A stretch of DNA of 64,000 bases from positions 28,070 through 92,069 of the forward strand of contig JAZRJV010000054.1 of assembly GCA_045645985.1 (NCBI GenBank), read 5' to 3'. Of the stretch, positions 25,796 to 34,801 are shown piece after piece. The notes beneath the pieces were generated by a model, which did no database searches, was not told where the DNA came from, and saw only the letters and a program-made list of their open reading frames with translations. This DNA comes from RGIG9060 sp045645985 (lineage in GTDB: Bacteria; Spirochaetota; Spirochaetia; Treponematales; Treponemataceae). The translations under genes and the position numbers were made by a program. Position 1 is the first letter of the stretch. Each line of letters opens with the position of its first letter.

Positions 25796-25806
25796 AAGGA
25801 GGAAAT

Positions 25807-26445
25807 ATGATTATTGCTAGTGTTATGACAAGAAATCCACTTTATGTTCGTCCTGAAATGACTGTTACAGAAGTGCGTGAATTAATGACAAAAGAAAAAG
25901 TAGGAAAACTTCCTGTTCTTGATAAACATGATAACTTAGTTGGAATTGTTACTAAAAAAGATTTAGTAAACGCAGGTCCATCTGCTGCAACAACTTTGGA
26001 TATGTATGAAATTAGTTATCTTCTTTCAAAATTAAAAGTTGAAAAGGTAATGGAAAAAAATGTTCTTACAGTAAAAGAAACTGAAGTTGTGGAAGAAGCT
26101 GCAAGAATTATGGCTGATAAGGGTGTTAGTTGTTTGCCTGTTATGAAAGATAATCTTCTTGTGGGAATTATCACAGAAAGCGATTTGTTTAGAGTTTTTG
26201 TTGATATGTTTGGAACTCGTCATCAGGGCGTTCGTATCACTTTCTCTTTGGACGAAAAACCAGGTCAACTTGCTCGTGTTGCAAAAGAATTGGCAGAACT
26301 TGGTGGAAATATCGTTTCTTTGGTTACATTTGATGGCGACGATATGTCTAAAAAACGATGTACTTGCAAAGTTTGCGGAATTTCTATGGAGCAAGTAAAA
26401 GAAATTTTTGGCAAATTGCAAATTGAAATTGAAGATATTCGATAG
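25807..26445 (+). CDS. CBS-pair and ACT domain protein (AcuB-like)
   Basis: 212 residues. Two CBS motifs (about 1-60 and 75-135: VMTRNPLYVRPEMTVTEVR; VMEKNVLTVKETEVVEEAA) followed by an ACT-like domain (about 143-212, ITFSLDEKPGQLARVAKELA). CBS pairs bind adenosine nucleotides and ACT domains bind amino acids, so this is a cytoplasmic metabolic sensor; its partner is unknown. AcuB of Bacillus has the same layout. AAGGAGG lies just before ATG and directly after the 42-base palindrome. Placed after a Liv transporter, an amino-acid-responsive role is tempting but unproven. Confidence 0.85.
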   Translation: MIIASVMTRNPLYVRPEMTVTEVRELMTKEKVGKLPVLDKHDNLVGIVTKKDLVNAGPSAATTLDMYEISYLLSKLKVEKVMEKNVLTVKETEVVEEAARIMADKGVSCLPVMKDNLLVGIITESDLFRVFVDMFGTRHQGVRITFSLDEKPGQLARVAKELAELGGNIVSLVTFDGDDMSKKRCTCKVCGISMEQVKEIFGKLQIEIEDIR

Positions 26446-26456
26446 GGGATTGTCGT

Positions 26457-27986
26457 ATTTTATCCAGAACTAAAGACACTCTACGAGTCCTGCTTGATGA
26501 TTTTTTAAGAAAAACTCTTGTATCTTTTACAGAGGCAGATATTAGCAAGTATCTTTTGAAGAAAAAGCATCCTTGTTCTGCTGAAAAAATACTTGAATTT
26601 TTGAGAAATAGCCCAAATGTCTATGTAGATACTGAAGGCAAGTTTTGTTCTAGAGCAGGACTTTTTACATCAAGATATTTTTCTTTTGTTCCTACAAAAA
26701 TGGAAATTGAAAATGGCTATCTCATTTTGGGTCATCGTGGAATGCCTTTTGTTGATCCAGAATTTTTGCCAAATGAATTGCATGTATTTTTTTGTGGAGA
26801 TTTAGTTCCTAAAAAAGTTATTGAAGTAAACACTTCTGATATTTTACCTTTTTACAGTTTTTATGGGGATGAGTATATTCCCCAGATTATTGCACAAGAT
26901 ACTGCAAATGCTTTGTTGGATTTAACTCAAACTGATTATATGTTGCCTCCAAAAGTGAATTTGACAGTTCTTGATTTTTCTAAGTTTTATAAAGAATCAA
27001 ATTTTAAATTAGGTGACCGAGTGATAGCACTTGTTTCTGATTGGGATAAGGGATTTATCAATGTTGCACCTTTTTGCAGATTAGGAAAAACTCCTTTTGA
27101 ACAAAGTTCTGTTGATAATAAAAGAGAACGCTGGGAAGAAGAGTTTGAAAAAATGCTGTCTGCAACTCTTGAAGCATTTGGCCCTTGTGCAAGCATTGAA
27201 GAGCAACTTGTTTTTGCCTATATTACAGACATTGAACGATTTTGTGTTCCGTATTGTTCTTCTGTTCAAGAAGTTTTTGAAAAATCAGGAAAATTTGAAT
27301 TTACTTCCTATGGAGTTGAAACTCGTTTGTGGCTAAAAGGAAAAGAAATTCCTGCTATTGGTGCAGAAATGATAGATTTTTCGCCTGTTGATGAAAACTC
27401 TAAAACTTCGTTCAAAAAAGATTCAAAAGTAAATAGTATTTTCAAAAAGCATGGACTGATTGTTCCTGAATGGGTTGTTGATGCTTTCATTTGTGATATT
27501 TTATTTTCCAAAGAAACTAATTTAGAAAAAATCATCGAAAAAATTATTCCTGATTCAATTATACTCGAAGAAAACGAATATAATATTATTATGTTGCATT
27601 TAGAGAAAAAATTTGTTATCATTCGAAAAGGTTATAATTGGTTTGCTGATTATCAAATTGCACATTATAGACATGAAGCCTTGGAATTATATTCTAAACT
27701 TGTAAGTGTTTTTTATGAAATTGAGTATCATAAAATTGATATAAAAGAACTTGACCAACAACATTTGGTGATTTTAACTCAACTTTCTGGACATATTTCA
27801 AGTATGATTTATTCTTTTGTACAAGAAGACAGTTTGTTAGAAAAGGATTTGTCTACATTTGATGCAACTCTTGAAGGAATGAATTTTAATTTTGAAGAAA
27901 GTGCAAGAGTTATAAGAGATAATATTTTTGCACATCAAAAACGAAATTTGAGTTTTTCTTTAAAATTGGAGGATAAAAATGAATAA
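26457..27986 (+). CDS. Conserved-looking protein of unknown function, likely non-ATG start
   Basis: About 509 residues if started at the ATT at 26457, which has AGGGG eight bases upstream. The first conventional start codon in frame is a TTG at 26556 with no ribosome-binding site. The 33 codons in between read like protein (SRTKDTLRVLLDDFLRKTL, then SFTEADISKYLLKKKHP) and complete what looks like a helical, possibly winged-helix, N-terminal module. CTG at 26490 is another option. No signal peptide or membrane segment; the rest is Phe/Glu/Lys-rich with no motif I recognise. It overlaps the next gene by eight bases, so it is cotranscribed with the PTS IIA-like gene and probably with transketolase. 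Confidence 0.75.
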   Translation: MLSRTKDTLRVLLDDFLRKTLVSFTEADISKYLLKKKHPCSAEKILEFLRNSPNVYVDTEGKFCSRAGLFTSRYFSFVPTKMEIENGYLILGHRGMPFVDPEFLPNELHVFFCGDLVPKKVIEVNTSDILPFYSFYGDEYIPQIIAQDTANALLDLTQTDYMLPPKVNLTVLDFSKFYKESNFKLGDRVIALVSDWDKGFINVAPFCRLGKTPFEQSSVDNKRERWEEEFEKMLSATLEAFGPCASIEEQLVFAYITDIERFCVPYCSSVQEVFEKSGKFEFTSYGVETRLWLKGKEIPAIGAEMIDFSPVDENSKTSFKKDSKVNSIFKKHGLIVPEWVVDAFICDILFSKETNLEKIIEKIIPDSIILEENEYNIIMLHLEKKFVIIRKGYNWFADYQIAHYRHEALELYSKLVSVFYEIEYHKIDIKELDQQHLVILTQLSGHISSMIYSFVQEDSLLEKDLSTFDATLEGMNFNFEESARVIRDNIFAHQKRNLSFSLKLEDKNE

Positions 27987-28443
27987 TGACATAAATATTA
28001 TTGAATTACTCCAAAAAGGAACTGTTCTTTTTGATGTTGAAGGAAATTCTCCAAAAGAAGTATATAAAAATGTTGTTGATAAAATTGAATATCCAAAGGG
28101 ACTAACTCCCGAAAATTTGTATACAGAATTATGTCAACGCGAGGAGTTGATGAGCACCGCAGTTGGAAATGGTATTTCACTTCCACATTCGCGTTATCCT
28201 ATTTTGAAAAATAGTGATGACCAACGAATTATTGTTTGCTACTTAAAAAAAGACTTGCAGATGAATGCACCTGACGGTCGGCTTGTTAGTACAATGTTTA
28301 TTTTGCTTACAAGTAGTCCTCAGTTTCATCTTAAAGTTCTTTCCCAGTTGGCTTTTTTGTTTCAAAACAAGGATTTTAGAACCACTTTGGAAAATAAACC
28401 AAATCAAGCAGAACTTTTAGAAGCTGTAAAAAAAGTTTTCTAA
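27979..28443 (+). CDS. PTS EIIA type-2 (PtsN-like) domain protein
   Basis: 154 residues, single domain of the fructose/mannitol-type EIIA family. The active-site motif GISLPHSR places the phosphorylatable His at residue 70, preceded by the usual REELMSTAVGNG. As it stands alone without EIIB or EIIC it is more like the nitrogen-PTS regulator EIIA(Ntr) than a sugar carrier. GGAGG precedes ATG; the start overlaps the previous gene by eight bases. Confidence 0.85.
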   Translation: MNNDINIIELLQKGTVLFDVEGNSPKEVYKNVVDKIEYPKGLTPENLYTELCQREELMSTAVGNGISLPHSRYPILKNSDDQRIIVCYLKKDLQMNAPDGRLVSTMFILLTSSPQFHLKVLSQLAFLFQNKDFRTTLENKPNQAELLEAVKKVF

Positions 28444-28468
28444 GGCTGCAAATCAAATGAGGAACAAT

Positions 28469-30445
28469 ATGAATGTAAAAGGACTAGATGCCGCCGCATT
28501 GTCAATTAGAAGTTTGTCAATGGACGCCATTCAGAAAGCGAAGTCAGGACATCCAGGGATGCCGCTGGGCTGCGCTGAACTTGCTGCAATGATTTATGGG
28601 GAAATTTTAAACCATAATCCGAATGATCCATCATGGATAAATCGTGACAGATTTGTGCTTTCTGGTGGACATGGCTCAATGTTATTGTATTCCGCATTAC
28701 ATCTAAGTGGATACGATGTAACACTAGATGATATTAAAAATTTTAGACAACTTGGTTCAAAATGTGCAGGTCACCCAGAATATGGAGTTACACCTGGCGT
28801 TGATGCTACAACTGGTCCACTTGGACAAGGAATTTCAATGGCTGTTGGTATGGCAATGGCTGAAACAATGTTGGCTGAAAAATTCAATACAAAAAATCGC
28901 AAAATTATTGACCATTATACTTATGTTCTTTTAGGTGAAGGCTGTTTGATGGAAGGTGTTGCATCAGAAGCATCAAGTTTGGCTGGACACTTAAAACTTG
29001 GAAAATTGATTGTTTTCTACGATGAAAACCGCATCAGTATTGATGGTTCTACAGATATCACTTTAACAGAAGATATTGCAACTCGCTATCAAGCTTACGG
29101 TTGGCAAGTTTTACAAGGTTCAATGTATGATTATCAGCAAATTTCTGATTTAGTTGAAGAAGCTAAAAAAGACGATAGACCTTCTTTAATTATGCTTAAA
29201 TCTGAAATCGGGAAAGGTGCTCCTACTGTTGTTGGAAAATCTGCTGCTCACGGTGCTCCTCTTGGAGAAGAAGGTGTAAAAGCTGCAAAAGAATTTTTAG
29301 GACTTCCTGTAGATAAAGATTTTTATGTTGCGCCAGAAGCTTACGAATATTTTGATTCTAAAAAAGATGAAATTGCAAAAAAATATGATGCTTGGCAAGA
29401 AGAATTTAAAGCTTGGGCTTCAGAAGAAAAAGAATTAAAAGCACTTTGGGATTCAATGATGTCTGGAAATCCAGTTGATGTTGAAGAAAAATTCCCAACT
29501 TACACAACTGAAGATAAACTTGCAACTCGTGCAGCAAGTGGCGCAATGCTTCAAGTTTTGGAAAAAATGTATCCAGGTTTGGTTGGAGGGTCTGCTGACT
29601 TGGAAGGTCCAAACTCATGTAAATTAAAATCAAGTTCTTATTTTTCAGCAAATGATAGAACTGGAAGAAATATTCATTTTGGAATCAGAGAATTTGCAAT
29701 GGCTGCAATTACAAACGGATTGTATCTTCACGGAGGATTAAAACCTTTCTGTGCAACTTTCTTGGTTTTTGCAGATTATATGAAACCAGCAATCAGACTT
29801 GCTTCTTTGATGAAGTTGCCTGTACTTTACATTTTTACACATGATTCAATTTATGTTGGTGAAGATGGTCCTACTCATCAGCCTATCGAAACTGTTACTT
29901 CTCTAAGAACAATTCCTGGTGTACAAGTTTTACGCCCAGGTGATGCTCAAGAAACTGAACTTGCTTGGTTAATGGCAAGTGAAAGCAAAGATCATCCTGT
30001 TTGTATTATGCTTACAAGACAAAATCTTCCTGTTTACGAAAAAGCAGATTCAGATTGGAAACAAACAATTCGCTGTGGTGCTTATGTTGCATACAACTGC
30101 GAAGGGGATGTTGATGTTACTGTTCTTGCAACTGGTTCAGAAGTTTCTCTTGCTATTGATGCTGCAAATATCGCAAAATCAAAAGGAAAAAATGTTCGCG
30201 TTCTTTCTGTAATTGATAGAGAACTTTTTGCAAATCAGCCAGAAGAATTACAAGCAACTTTGATTGGAAATACAAAACGAGTTGTTACTTTAGAAGCTGG
30301 TATCAAAACAGGTTGGGAACAATTTGTAAAATCAAAAGATGATATTATTTCAATCGATACTTTTGGAACATCTGCTCCTTTTGCAAAAGTTGCAGAATAC
30401 TTTGGATTTACTCCAGAAAAAGTAGCTGAAAAACTTTGTAAATAA
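28469..30445 (+). CDS. tkt: Transketolase
   Basis: Thiamine diphosphate enzyme of the non-oxidative pentose phosphate pathway; 658 residues, the usual length. SMDAIQKAKSGHPGMPLGCA and the GGHGSMLLYSALHL segment carry cofactor/substrate histidines; the ThDP motif GEGCLMEGVASEA and ENRISIDG are intact; HDSIYVGEDGPTHQPIE in the second half matches the pyrimidine domain. I prefer ATG at 28469 (TGAGG six bases upstream) over the ATG at 28457. Ends at a strong terminator. Confidence 0.97.
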   Translation: MNVKGLDAAALSIRSLSMDAIQKAKSGHPGMPLGCAELAAMIYGEILNHNPNDPSWINRDRFVLSGGHGSMLLYSALHLSGYDVTLDDIKNFRQLGSKCAGHPEYGVTPGVDATTGPLGQGISMAVGMAMAETMLAEKFNTKNRKIIDHYTYVLLGEGCLMEGVASEASSLAGHLKLGKLIVFYDENRISIDGSTDITLTEDIATRYQAYGWQVLQGSMYDYQQISDLVEEAKKDDRPSLIMLKSEIGKGAPTVVGKSAAHGAPLGEEGVKAAKEFLGLPVDKDFYVAPEAYEYFDSKKDEIAKKYDAWQEEFKAWASEEKELKALWDSMMSGNPVDVEEKFPTYTTEDKLATRAASGAMLQVLEKMYPGLVGGSADLEGPNSCKLKSSSYFSANDRTGRNIHFGIREFAMAAITNGLYLHGGLKPFCATFLVFADYMKPAIRLASLMKLPVLYIFTHDSIYVGEDGPTHQPIETVTSLRTIPGVQVLRPGDAQETELAWLMASESKDHPVCIMLTRQNLPVYEKADSDWKQTIRCGAYVAYNCEGDVDVTVLATGSEVSLAIDAANIAKSKGKNVRVLSVIDRELFANQPEELQATLIGNTKRVVTLEAGIKTGWEQFVKSKDDIISIDTFGTSAPFAKVAEYFGFTPEKVAEKLCK

Positions 30446-30474
30446 TTTTTTACAAAAATAATATTTTTATAAAG

Positions 30475-30517
30475 AGGCTTTGTAAGTTAATTTAGTTAAT
30501 CTTGCAAAGCCTTTTTT
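30475..30517 (+). terminator. Intrinsic terminator after tkt
   Basis: AGGCTTTGTAAG (30475-30486) pairs with CTTGCAAAGCCT (30501-30512; one G-U), followed by T6. Confidence 0.9.
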
Positions 30518-30566
30518 GTTCATTTTTAACTAGAAGTTTTGTTTTTACTATGTTAAACTTCAGTCT

Positions 30567-31436
30567 ATGTTTACAGATACACATTTTCATTTACATAGAC
30601 TTTTCGAATCAGACTGTGATTGCAAAGAACTTTTATCAACTTGTGCAAAAAATAACTTTCCTTTTCTTTTGGACATCGGAACTGATTCTGACGATTTACC
30701 AATTCGCGTGGAAATTGCAAATAAAATTCTAAATCAACTTGATGAACAAACAAAACAGAATGTAAAAGATATTTTGTTTTTTTCTGCTGGAATTTGGCCT
30801 TCTCCTGAAGCGATAAAAAATCGATTTGAGCAAATTGAAGAACTTAAAAATAATATTGAAAAAATAGAAAATTCTGGAACAAAAATTATTGCCATTGGCG
30901 AGTGCGGTTTGGATCATCATTGGAATATTTCAAATCCTGACAAAAGAAATTTAGACGATTTTAGCGACGAACTTTTTAAGGGCGAAGAAGAACTTTTTGA
31001 AATGCAAATTGCTCTTGCAAAAAAAATGAATATTCCGGTGATTGTTCATTCGCGAGATGCTTTTGAGCAAACTTTGTCTTGTATAAAAAATTCTGGATAT
31101 AATAATGGCGTTATTCATTGTTATTCTTACGGAATTGAAGAAGCAAAATCATTTTTGGATTTAGGTTGGTATATCGCTTTGGGCGGCGGCGTAACTTACA
31201 CAAAAAAATCTAAAATGGAACAAATGCAAGAATTGATAAAATATATTCCTTTGGATAAATTGGTTTTAGAAACAGACGCGCCTTATCTTGCTCCAGTTCC
31301 ACATCGAGGAAAACAAAACACACCTTTATTGATAGAAGAAACTTACAAATTTATTGTAGAAATCCTAAATATTTCAGTTGAAGAACTTGCAAATTTGGTG
31401 ATTAGGAATACAAAAAAATTGTTTTCGGTGGGGTGA
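30567..31436 (+). CDS. tatD: TatD family metal-dependent hydrolase
   Basis: Cytoplasmic metal-dependent nuclease-type hydrolase, 289 residues, slightly longer than the usual 255-265. Metal ligands: His6-x-His8 (TDTHFH), Glu in AIGECGLDHHW, His in VIVHSRDA and in GVIHCYS, and Asp in LVLETDAPYLAP. No Shine-Dalgarno is visible ahead of the ATG, and the upstream gap to the tkt terminator is only about 50 bases, so a short or absent 5' leader is likely. Confidence 0.9.
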   Translation: MFTDTHFHLHRLFESDCDCKELLSTCAKNNFPFLLDIGTDSDDLPIRVEIANKILNQLDEQTKQNVKDILFFSAGIWPSPEAIKNRFEQIEELKNNIEKIENSGTKIIAIGECGLDHHWNISNPDKRNLDDFSDELFKGEEELFEMQIALAKKMNIPVIVHSRDAFEQTLSCIKNSGYNNGVIHCYSYGIEEAKSFLDLGWYIALGGGVTYTKKSKMEQMQELIKYIPLDKLVLETDAPYLAPVPHRGKQNTPLLIEETYKFIVEILNISVEELANLVIRNTKKLFSVG

Positions 31437-31449
31437 GTTATTTTTTTAT

Positions 31450-31478
31450 TTGACGGCTATTCTTTATTGGGGTAAAAT
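31450..31478 (+). promoter_or_regulatory. Promoter of the 31.5-kb lipoprotein gene
   Basis: TTGACG, 17-base spacer, TAAAAT; start of transcription predicted near 31485, 39 bases before the ATG. Confidence 0.7.
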
Positions 31479-31523
31479 TACAGTATAAATTTTTATAATA
31501 AACAATGAAGAATAGGAGTGTTT

Positions 31524-32621
31524 ATGAAAAGACTTTTTTCAATTTTATTAACTTTGCTGATGATTATGTGTTTTGTTGGTTGTGGAGATGTTACACCTGA
31601 AACAAATTTGGATGATGATACACCGACAGATACTACACCTACTACACCTACTACACCTTCTGTGCCAGAAACAGATGATGAAGAAAAAATAATAATAAAC
31701 TTACCAGAAATGCCAGAACCTGAAGGAACTGATCCATTTATTAATTTAACAGAGTTAAATGATGAAAATAATAAGATTTTAATTAATTCTGAAAGTAGAA
31801 CGATGACTGTTGTTCGTTCTTTGAATGGTTATACTGTTGAATACAATTACAGTTATAAAGTTGTAGACGATAAAATAAATGTTTATCTTGTGCTTACAAA
31901 AGCAACAGATACAGAATCAAAGGAGCTTTTATCAGTTCAAGATTATTGTGACAGAATAAAAGTAAATAATGAAGAATATTGCAGAAGAGATTTAGAAGAT
32001 TACTTTAGTTTCTACAATATGTATGTTGGTACTGATGAGTGGAGTGAAATAATAAATGACTGGCGTGATGCAATAGATGATTGGAACGAAATTTATGGAA
32101 CTGATTTTACGGTGGAAGAATTTATTCCTGAAAATTTTGATGAAATATTGAAAAGAACCGTAAATGCTGATGTTTTAAAAAATGGTATACTAGAAGAACA
32201 ATTAGATATAAAAAAACGGGTAGAAGTTGTACAACATTTTGTTTTTGAATTATTAGGGATTAATCTTGAAGAATCTAAGGCTTATGTAAAAATAGAAGGA
32301 GTTTATGATGATTCAAAAAATTGGTATGAACAAACTAATGGTTGTTTTGAAGGCTCAATAACTGAATCAAATGGAGAAATTTCTTATTTTCCAAGTTATT
32401 TGTCTTTGGATATCGATAAATATACATATTTCTTTGTTGAATCAGTTGATGAAAATAGAATTACAACTACATATTGGGTTGGTAATGAAAAAGCTACACA
32501 ATATTTTGATTATACAATTTCAGGGACTGGCAAAGATGCTGTTATAAGCATAGTAGTTGCAGATGATACAATCCTTGAGTTAACTTGGGAGCCAATGTCT
32601 AATTTAAGTATATATCTTTAA
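31524..32621 (+). CDS. Lipoprotein of unknown function with Thr-Pro linker
   Basis: 365 residues. Signal peptide with lipobox CFVGC gives lipidation at Cys20. Residues about 30-55 are a TTPTTPTTP-type spacer rich in Asp and Thr, which would hold the globular part away from the membrane. The rest (about 60-365) is acidic and beta-rich with no motif I recognise. ATG at 31524 has AGGAG five bases upstream; the GTG at 31518 sits in that site. Monocistronic between its own promoter and a terminator. Confidence 0.85.
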   Translation: MKRLFSILLTLLMIMCFVGCGDVTPETNLDDDTPTDTTPTTPTTPSVPETDDEEKIIINLPEMPEPEGTDPFINLTELNDENNKILINSESRTMTVVRSLNGYTVEYNYSYKVVDDKINVYLVLTKATDTESKELLSVQDYCDRIKVNNEEYCRRDLEDYFSFYNMYVGTDEWSEIINDWRDAIDDWNEIYGTDFTVEEFIPENFDEILKRTVNADVLKNGILEEQLDIKKRVEVVQHFVFELLGINLEESKAYVKIEGVYDDSKNWYEQTNGCFEGSITESNGEISYFPSYLSLDIDKYTYFFVESVDENRITTTYWVGNEKATQYFDYTISGTGKDAVISIVVADDTILELTWEPMSNLSIYL

Positions 32622-32629
32622 CCTCAAAA

Positions 32630-32677
32630 AAAAATCCATCTGCGTTAAGAAATTCTCTTTATTGCAGATGGATTTTT
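32630..32677. terminator. Bidirectional terminator
   Basis: AAAAATCCATCTGC (32630-32643) pairs with GCAGATGGATTTTT (32664-32677). A-rich and T-rich flanks serve both the lipoprotein gene and the convergent lgt operon. Confidence 0.85.
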
Positions 32678-32702
32678 CTGTTTTATAAAGTTCAATTAAA
32701 GT

Positions 32703-33680
32703 TTACTTTTCTTTTTGTTTTTTAGTGATAAAATATCGTGCCAAAATTAAGCCAATTCCGCCGACAATCATCAAAAAGCAAAGAACTTGTCCCATTGAGA
32801 TATTTAGTAAAGAATCGTTTATGTAAGTTGAAGCATCTGTAACAGAAATTATATATCCAATTTCTGCATCTGGTTCTCTAAAATATTCGATGATGAATCT
32901 AAAAGTTCCGTAACCGATGAGAAACATTCCTGTCATAAAGCCGTCAAAAGGTTTCTTTTTGCGTAAAAACCACATTATCAAAAATAAAACAATTCCTTCA
33001 AAAAATGCTTCGTAAAGTTGGCTTGGATGTCGAGGAAGATTTATCAATCTTGCGTTTTCTGCGATTGTTAATCCTGCTTGTTCTACAAAATCTTTTACCC
33101 AAGGAATTGAAACAGAAAATCTTTGTGCGCCAGGAAAAATCATGCCCCAAGGCATTGTTGTAATTCTTCCGTAGAGTTCGCCGTTTAAGAAGTTGCCGAG
33201 TCGACCAAAAGTGTAACCAAGAGGAATTGCAACTGCCATGGCATCAACCCATTTCCAAAGTGGACGCTTGTGAGTTAAACACCAAATCACCATTCCTAAA
33301 AGTCCACCGATAACGCCACCGTGAAAAGACATTCCCGCAAGTCCTGTAAATTGTCCAGCTTCATTAAATGGCCAGAAAATCAACCAAGGTTTTTGTCTGT
33401 AAAGTCCAGAAGTGTCGTAAACTAAAGTTGAAAAAATTCTTGCGCCTAAAAGCAAAAATAAAACGCCAAATCCAAAAAAACTGAATAAGTCGTCATCTGT
33501 GGTTGTTTGTCCTGGAGAATCTAATTCACCATTCTTTCTTAATTTTGATAAGACGAAGTAGGCTGTTCCAAATGCGAAAATGTACATCAATCCGTACCAA
33601 CGCAAAAGTCCTAAAATTGGTACTCCGGGAAAAATTTCTGGATGAATCCATGATGGGTAGTTAATTGCTAAAAACATCAA
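32703..33680 (-). CDS. lgt: Prolipoprotein diacylglyceryl transferase
   Basis: Inner-membrane enzyme that moves diacylglycerol from phosphatidylglycerol to the lipobox Cys of prolipoproteins, the first step in maturing the lipoproteins encoded in this window. 325 residues, seven membrane helices. FHGGVIGGLLG carries the essential His, and GRLGNFLNGELYGRIT holds the signature Arg and Asn. The start overlaps the stop of the upstream ATPase gene by four bases. Confidence 0.96.
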   Translation of the reverse strand: MMFLAINYPSWIHPEIFPGVPILGLLRWYGLMYIFAFGTAYFVLSKLRKNGELDSPGQTTTDDDLFSFFGFGVLFLLLGARIFSTLVYDTSGLYRQKPWLIFWPFNEAGQFTGLAGMSFHGGVIGGLLGMVIWCLTHKRPLWKWVDAMAVAIPLGYTFGRLGNFLNGELYGRITTMPWGMIFPGAQRFSVSIPWVKDFVEQAGLTIAENARLINLPRHPSQLYEAFFEGIVLFLIMWFLRKKKPFDGFMTGMFLIGYGTFRFIIEYFREPDAEIGYIISVTDASTYINDSLLNISMGQVLCFLMIVGGIGLILARYFITKKQKEK

Positions 33681-34801
33681 ATCTTAAATCCTTGTTGTAC
33701 TGCTTTTAATAGTTTTGATTTATATAAATTATTTTCTTTTCTAAGTTGAGTGATTTCATATTGCTGAGATTTTATGGTTTCAGCTAAATCATTCATTGTT
33801 AAAGCACCTGAGCCTAACAAATCTTCAACATAGGAAAGTTTTGATTCAAAGTCTTCTGCTGCTTCATTCTCGGCATTTTGAAAACTGTCAAATCCGTTGT
33901 CAAAAGAGAGTGTTTCTGATTGCAAGATTTTGTCTGCAATCCTAAAAATTGCTTGAGAAACCATCGCTTGTGGCTTGTAAACTGTAATTGGCAATCTTGA
34001 AGAAAGTGCGATGTCTTGCATTGAATCTTTGTAAATCACTCCAAGATGTTCTAAATCGATTCCAAGATATTCGCTACAAGAACGACGAATTTTTTGTGCT
34101 TTGTCTGCATCTTTTGGATCGTCAATCATATTTAAAATTAAGCGAGGCTTAAATTGCTTCATTCTGTGTTTGAAAACTGCTGCACTTGTTGGATCGATTT
34201 TTTCGATTGTTTCTGCTAGGCGAGGAATGTAAAGTCTTTGCAAAGATTTTGTATCTTTTTTAAGTTCTTCCAAAAATGCGTAGGCTTTAGAATTTTTTTT
34301 GAAAGAATTGTACATCAATCTAAAAACTGCGTTTTTCAAAAAAAGGTAACCATTCAAAGTTGCAGTTACAGTTGGTGCTGTTACGATAATTCCTTGAGGT
34401 GAAAGCAAGAAGAAATCCAAAATTGTAAGGTGAGTTCCTGCTCCTAAGTCTAAAATCAAATAATCAGCATCGATAGTTTGAAGTTTTTTTATCAAATCAT
34501 TTTTTTGAGAAAGTTTGATAGCTGTAAGTCCTGGAATTTCTGCGTCTCCTGGAATGAAATAAACATTATCGTAATCAGTTGGAATGATTAAATCTTGAAA
34601 ATTAGATTGTCCTCCAAGATATGTTCCAACTCCTGCTTTAGGAGATTGTTGTCCGATAACAAGATGTAAGTTTGATGCACCTAAGTCTAAGTCAACAAGA
34701 ACAACTTTTTTTCCAGCTTTACCAAGAGCAACTGCTAAGTTTGCAGAAAGAAGGCTTTTCCCAACTCCACCTTTTCCACTTGCAACAGGAATTATTTGCA
34801 T
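33677..34801 (-). CDS. MinD/ParA-type ATPase
   Basis: 374 residues. Deviant Walker A SGKGGVGKS (8-16), switch region VDLDLGASNLH, and YLILDLGAGTHL as Walker B-like motif place it in the MinD/FlhG branch of the SIMIBI ATPases, which position cell-division or flagellar machinery on membranes or nucleoid. The C-terminal 60 residues include a short coiled coil (TIKSQQYEITQLRKENNLYK). Unlike canonical FlhG it is not in a flagellar operon but between a small membrane protein and lgt. Target unknown. Confidence 0.85.
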   Translation of the reverse strand: MQIIPVASGKGGVGKSLLSANLAVALGKAGKKVVLVDLDLGASNLHLVIGQQSPKAGVGTYLGGQSNFQDLIIPTDYDNVYFIPGDAEIPGLTAIKLSQKNDLIKKLQTIDADYLILDLGAGTHLTILDFFLLSPQGIIVTAPTVTATLNGYLFLKNAVFRLMYNSFKKNSKAYAFLEELKKDTKSLQRLYIPRLAETIEKIDPTSAAVFKHRMKQFKPRLILNMIDDPKDADKAQKIRRSCSEYLGIDLEHLGVIYKDSMQDIALSSRLPITVYKPQAMVSQAIFRIADKILQSETLSFDNGFDSFQNAENEAAEDFESKLSYVEDLLGSGALTMNDLAETIKSQQYEITQLRKENNLYKSKLLKAVQQGFKI

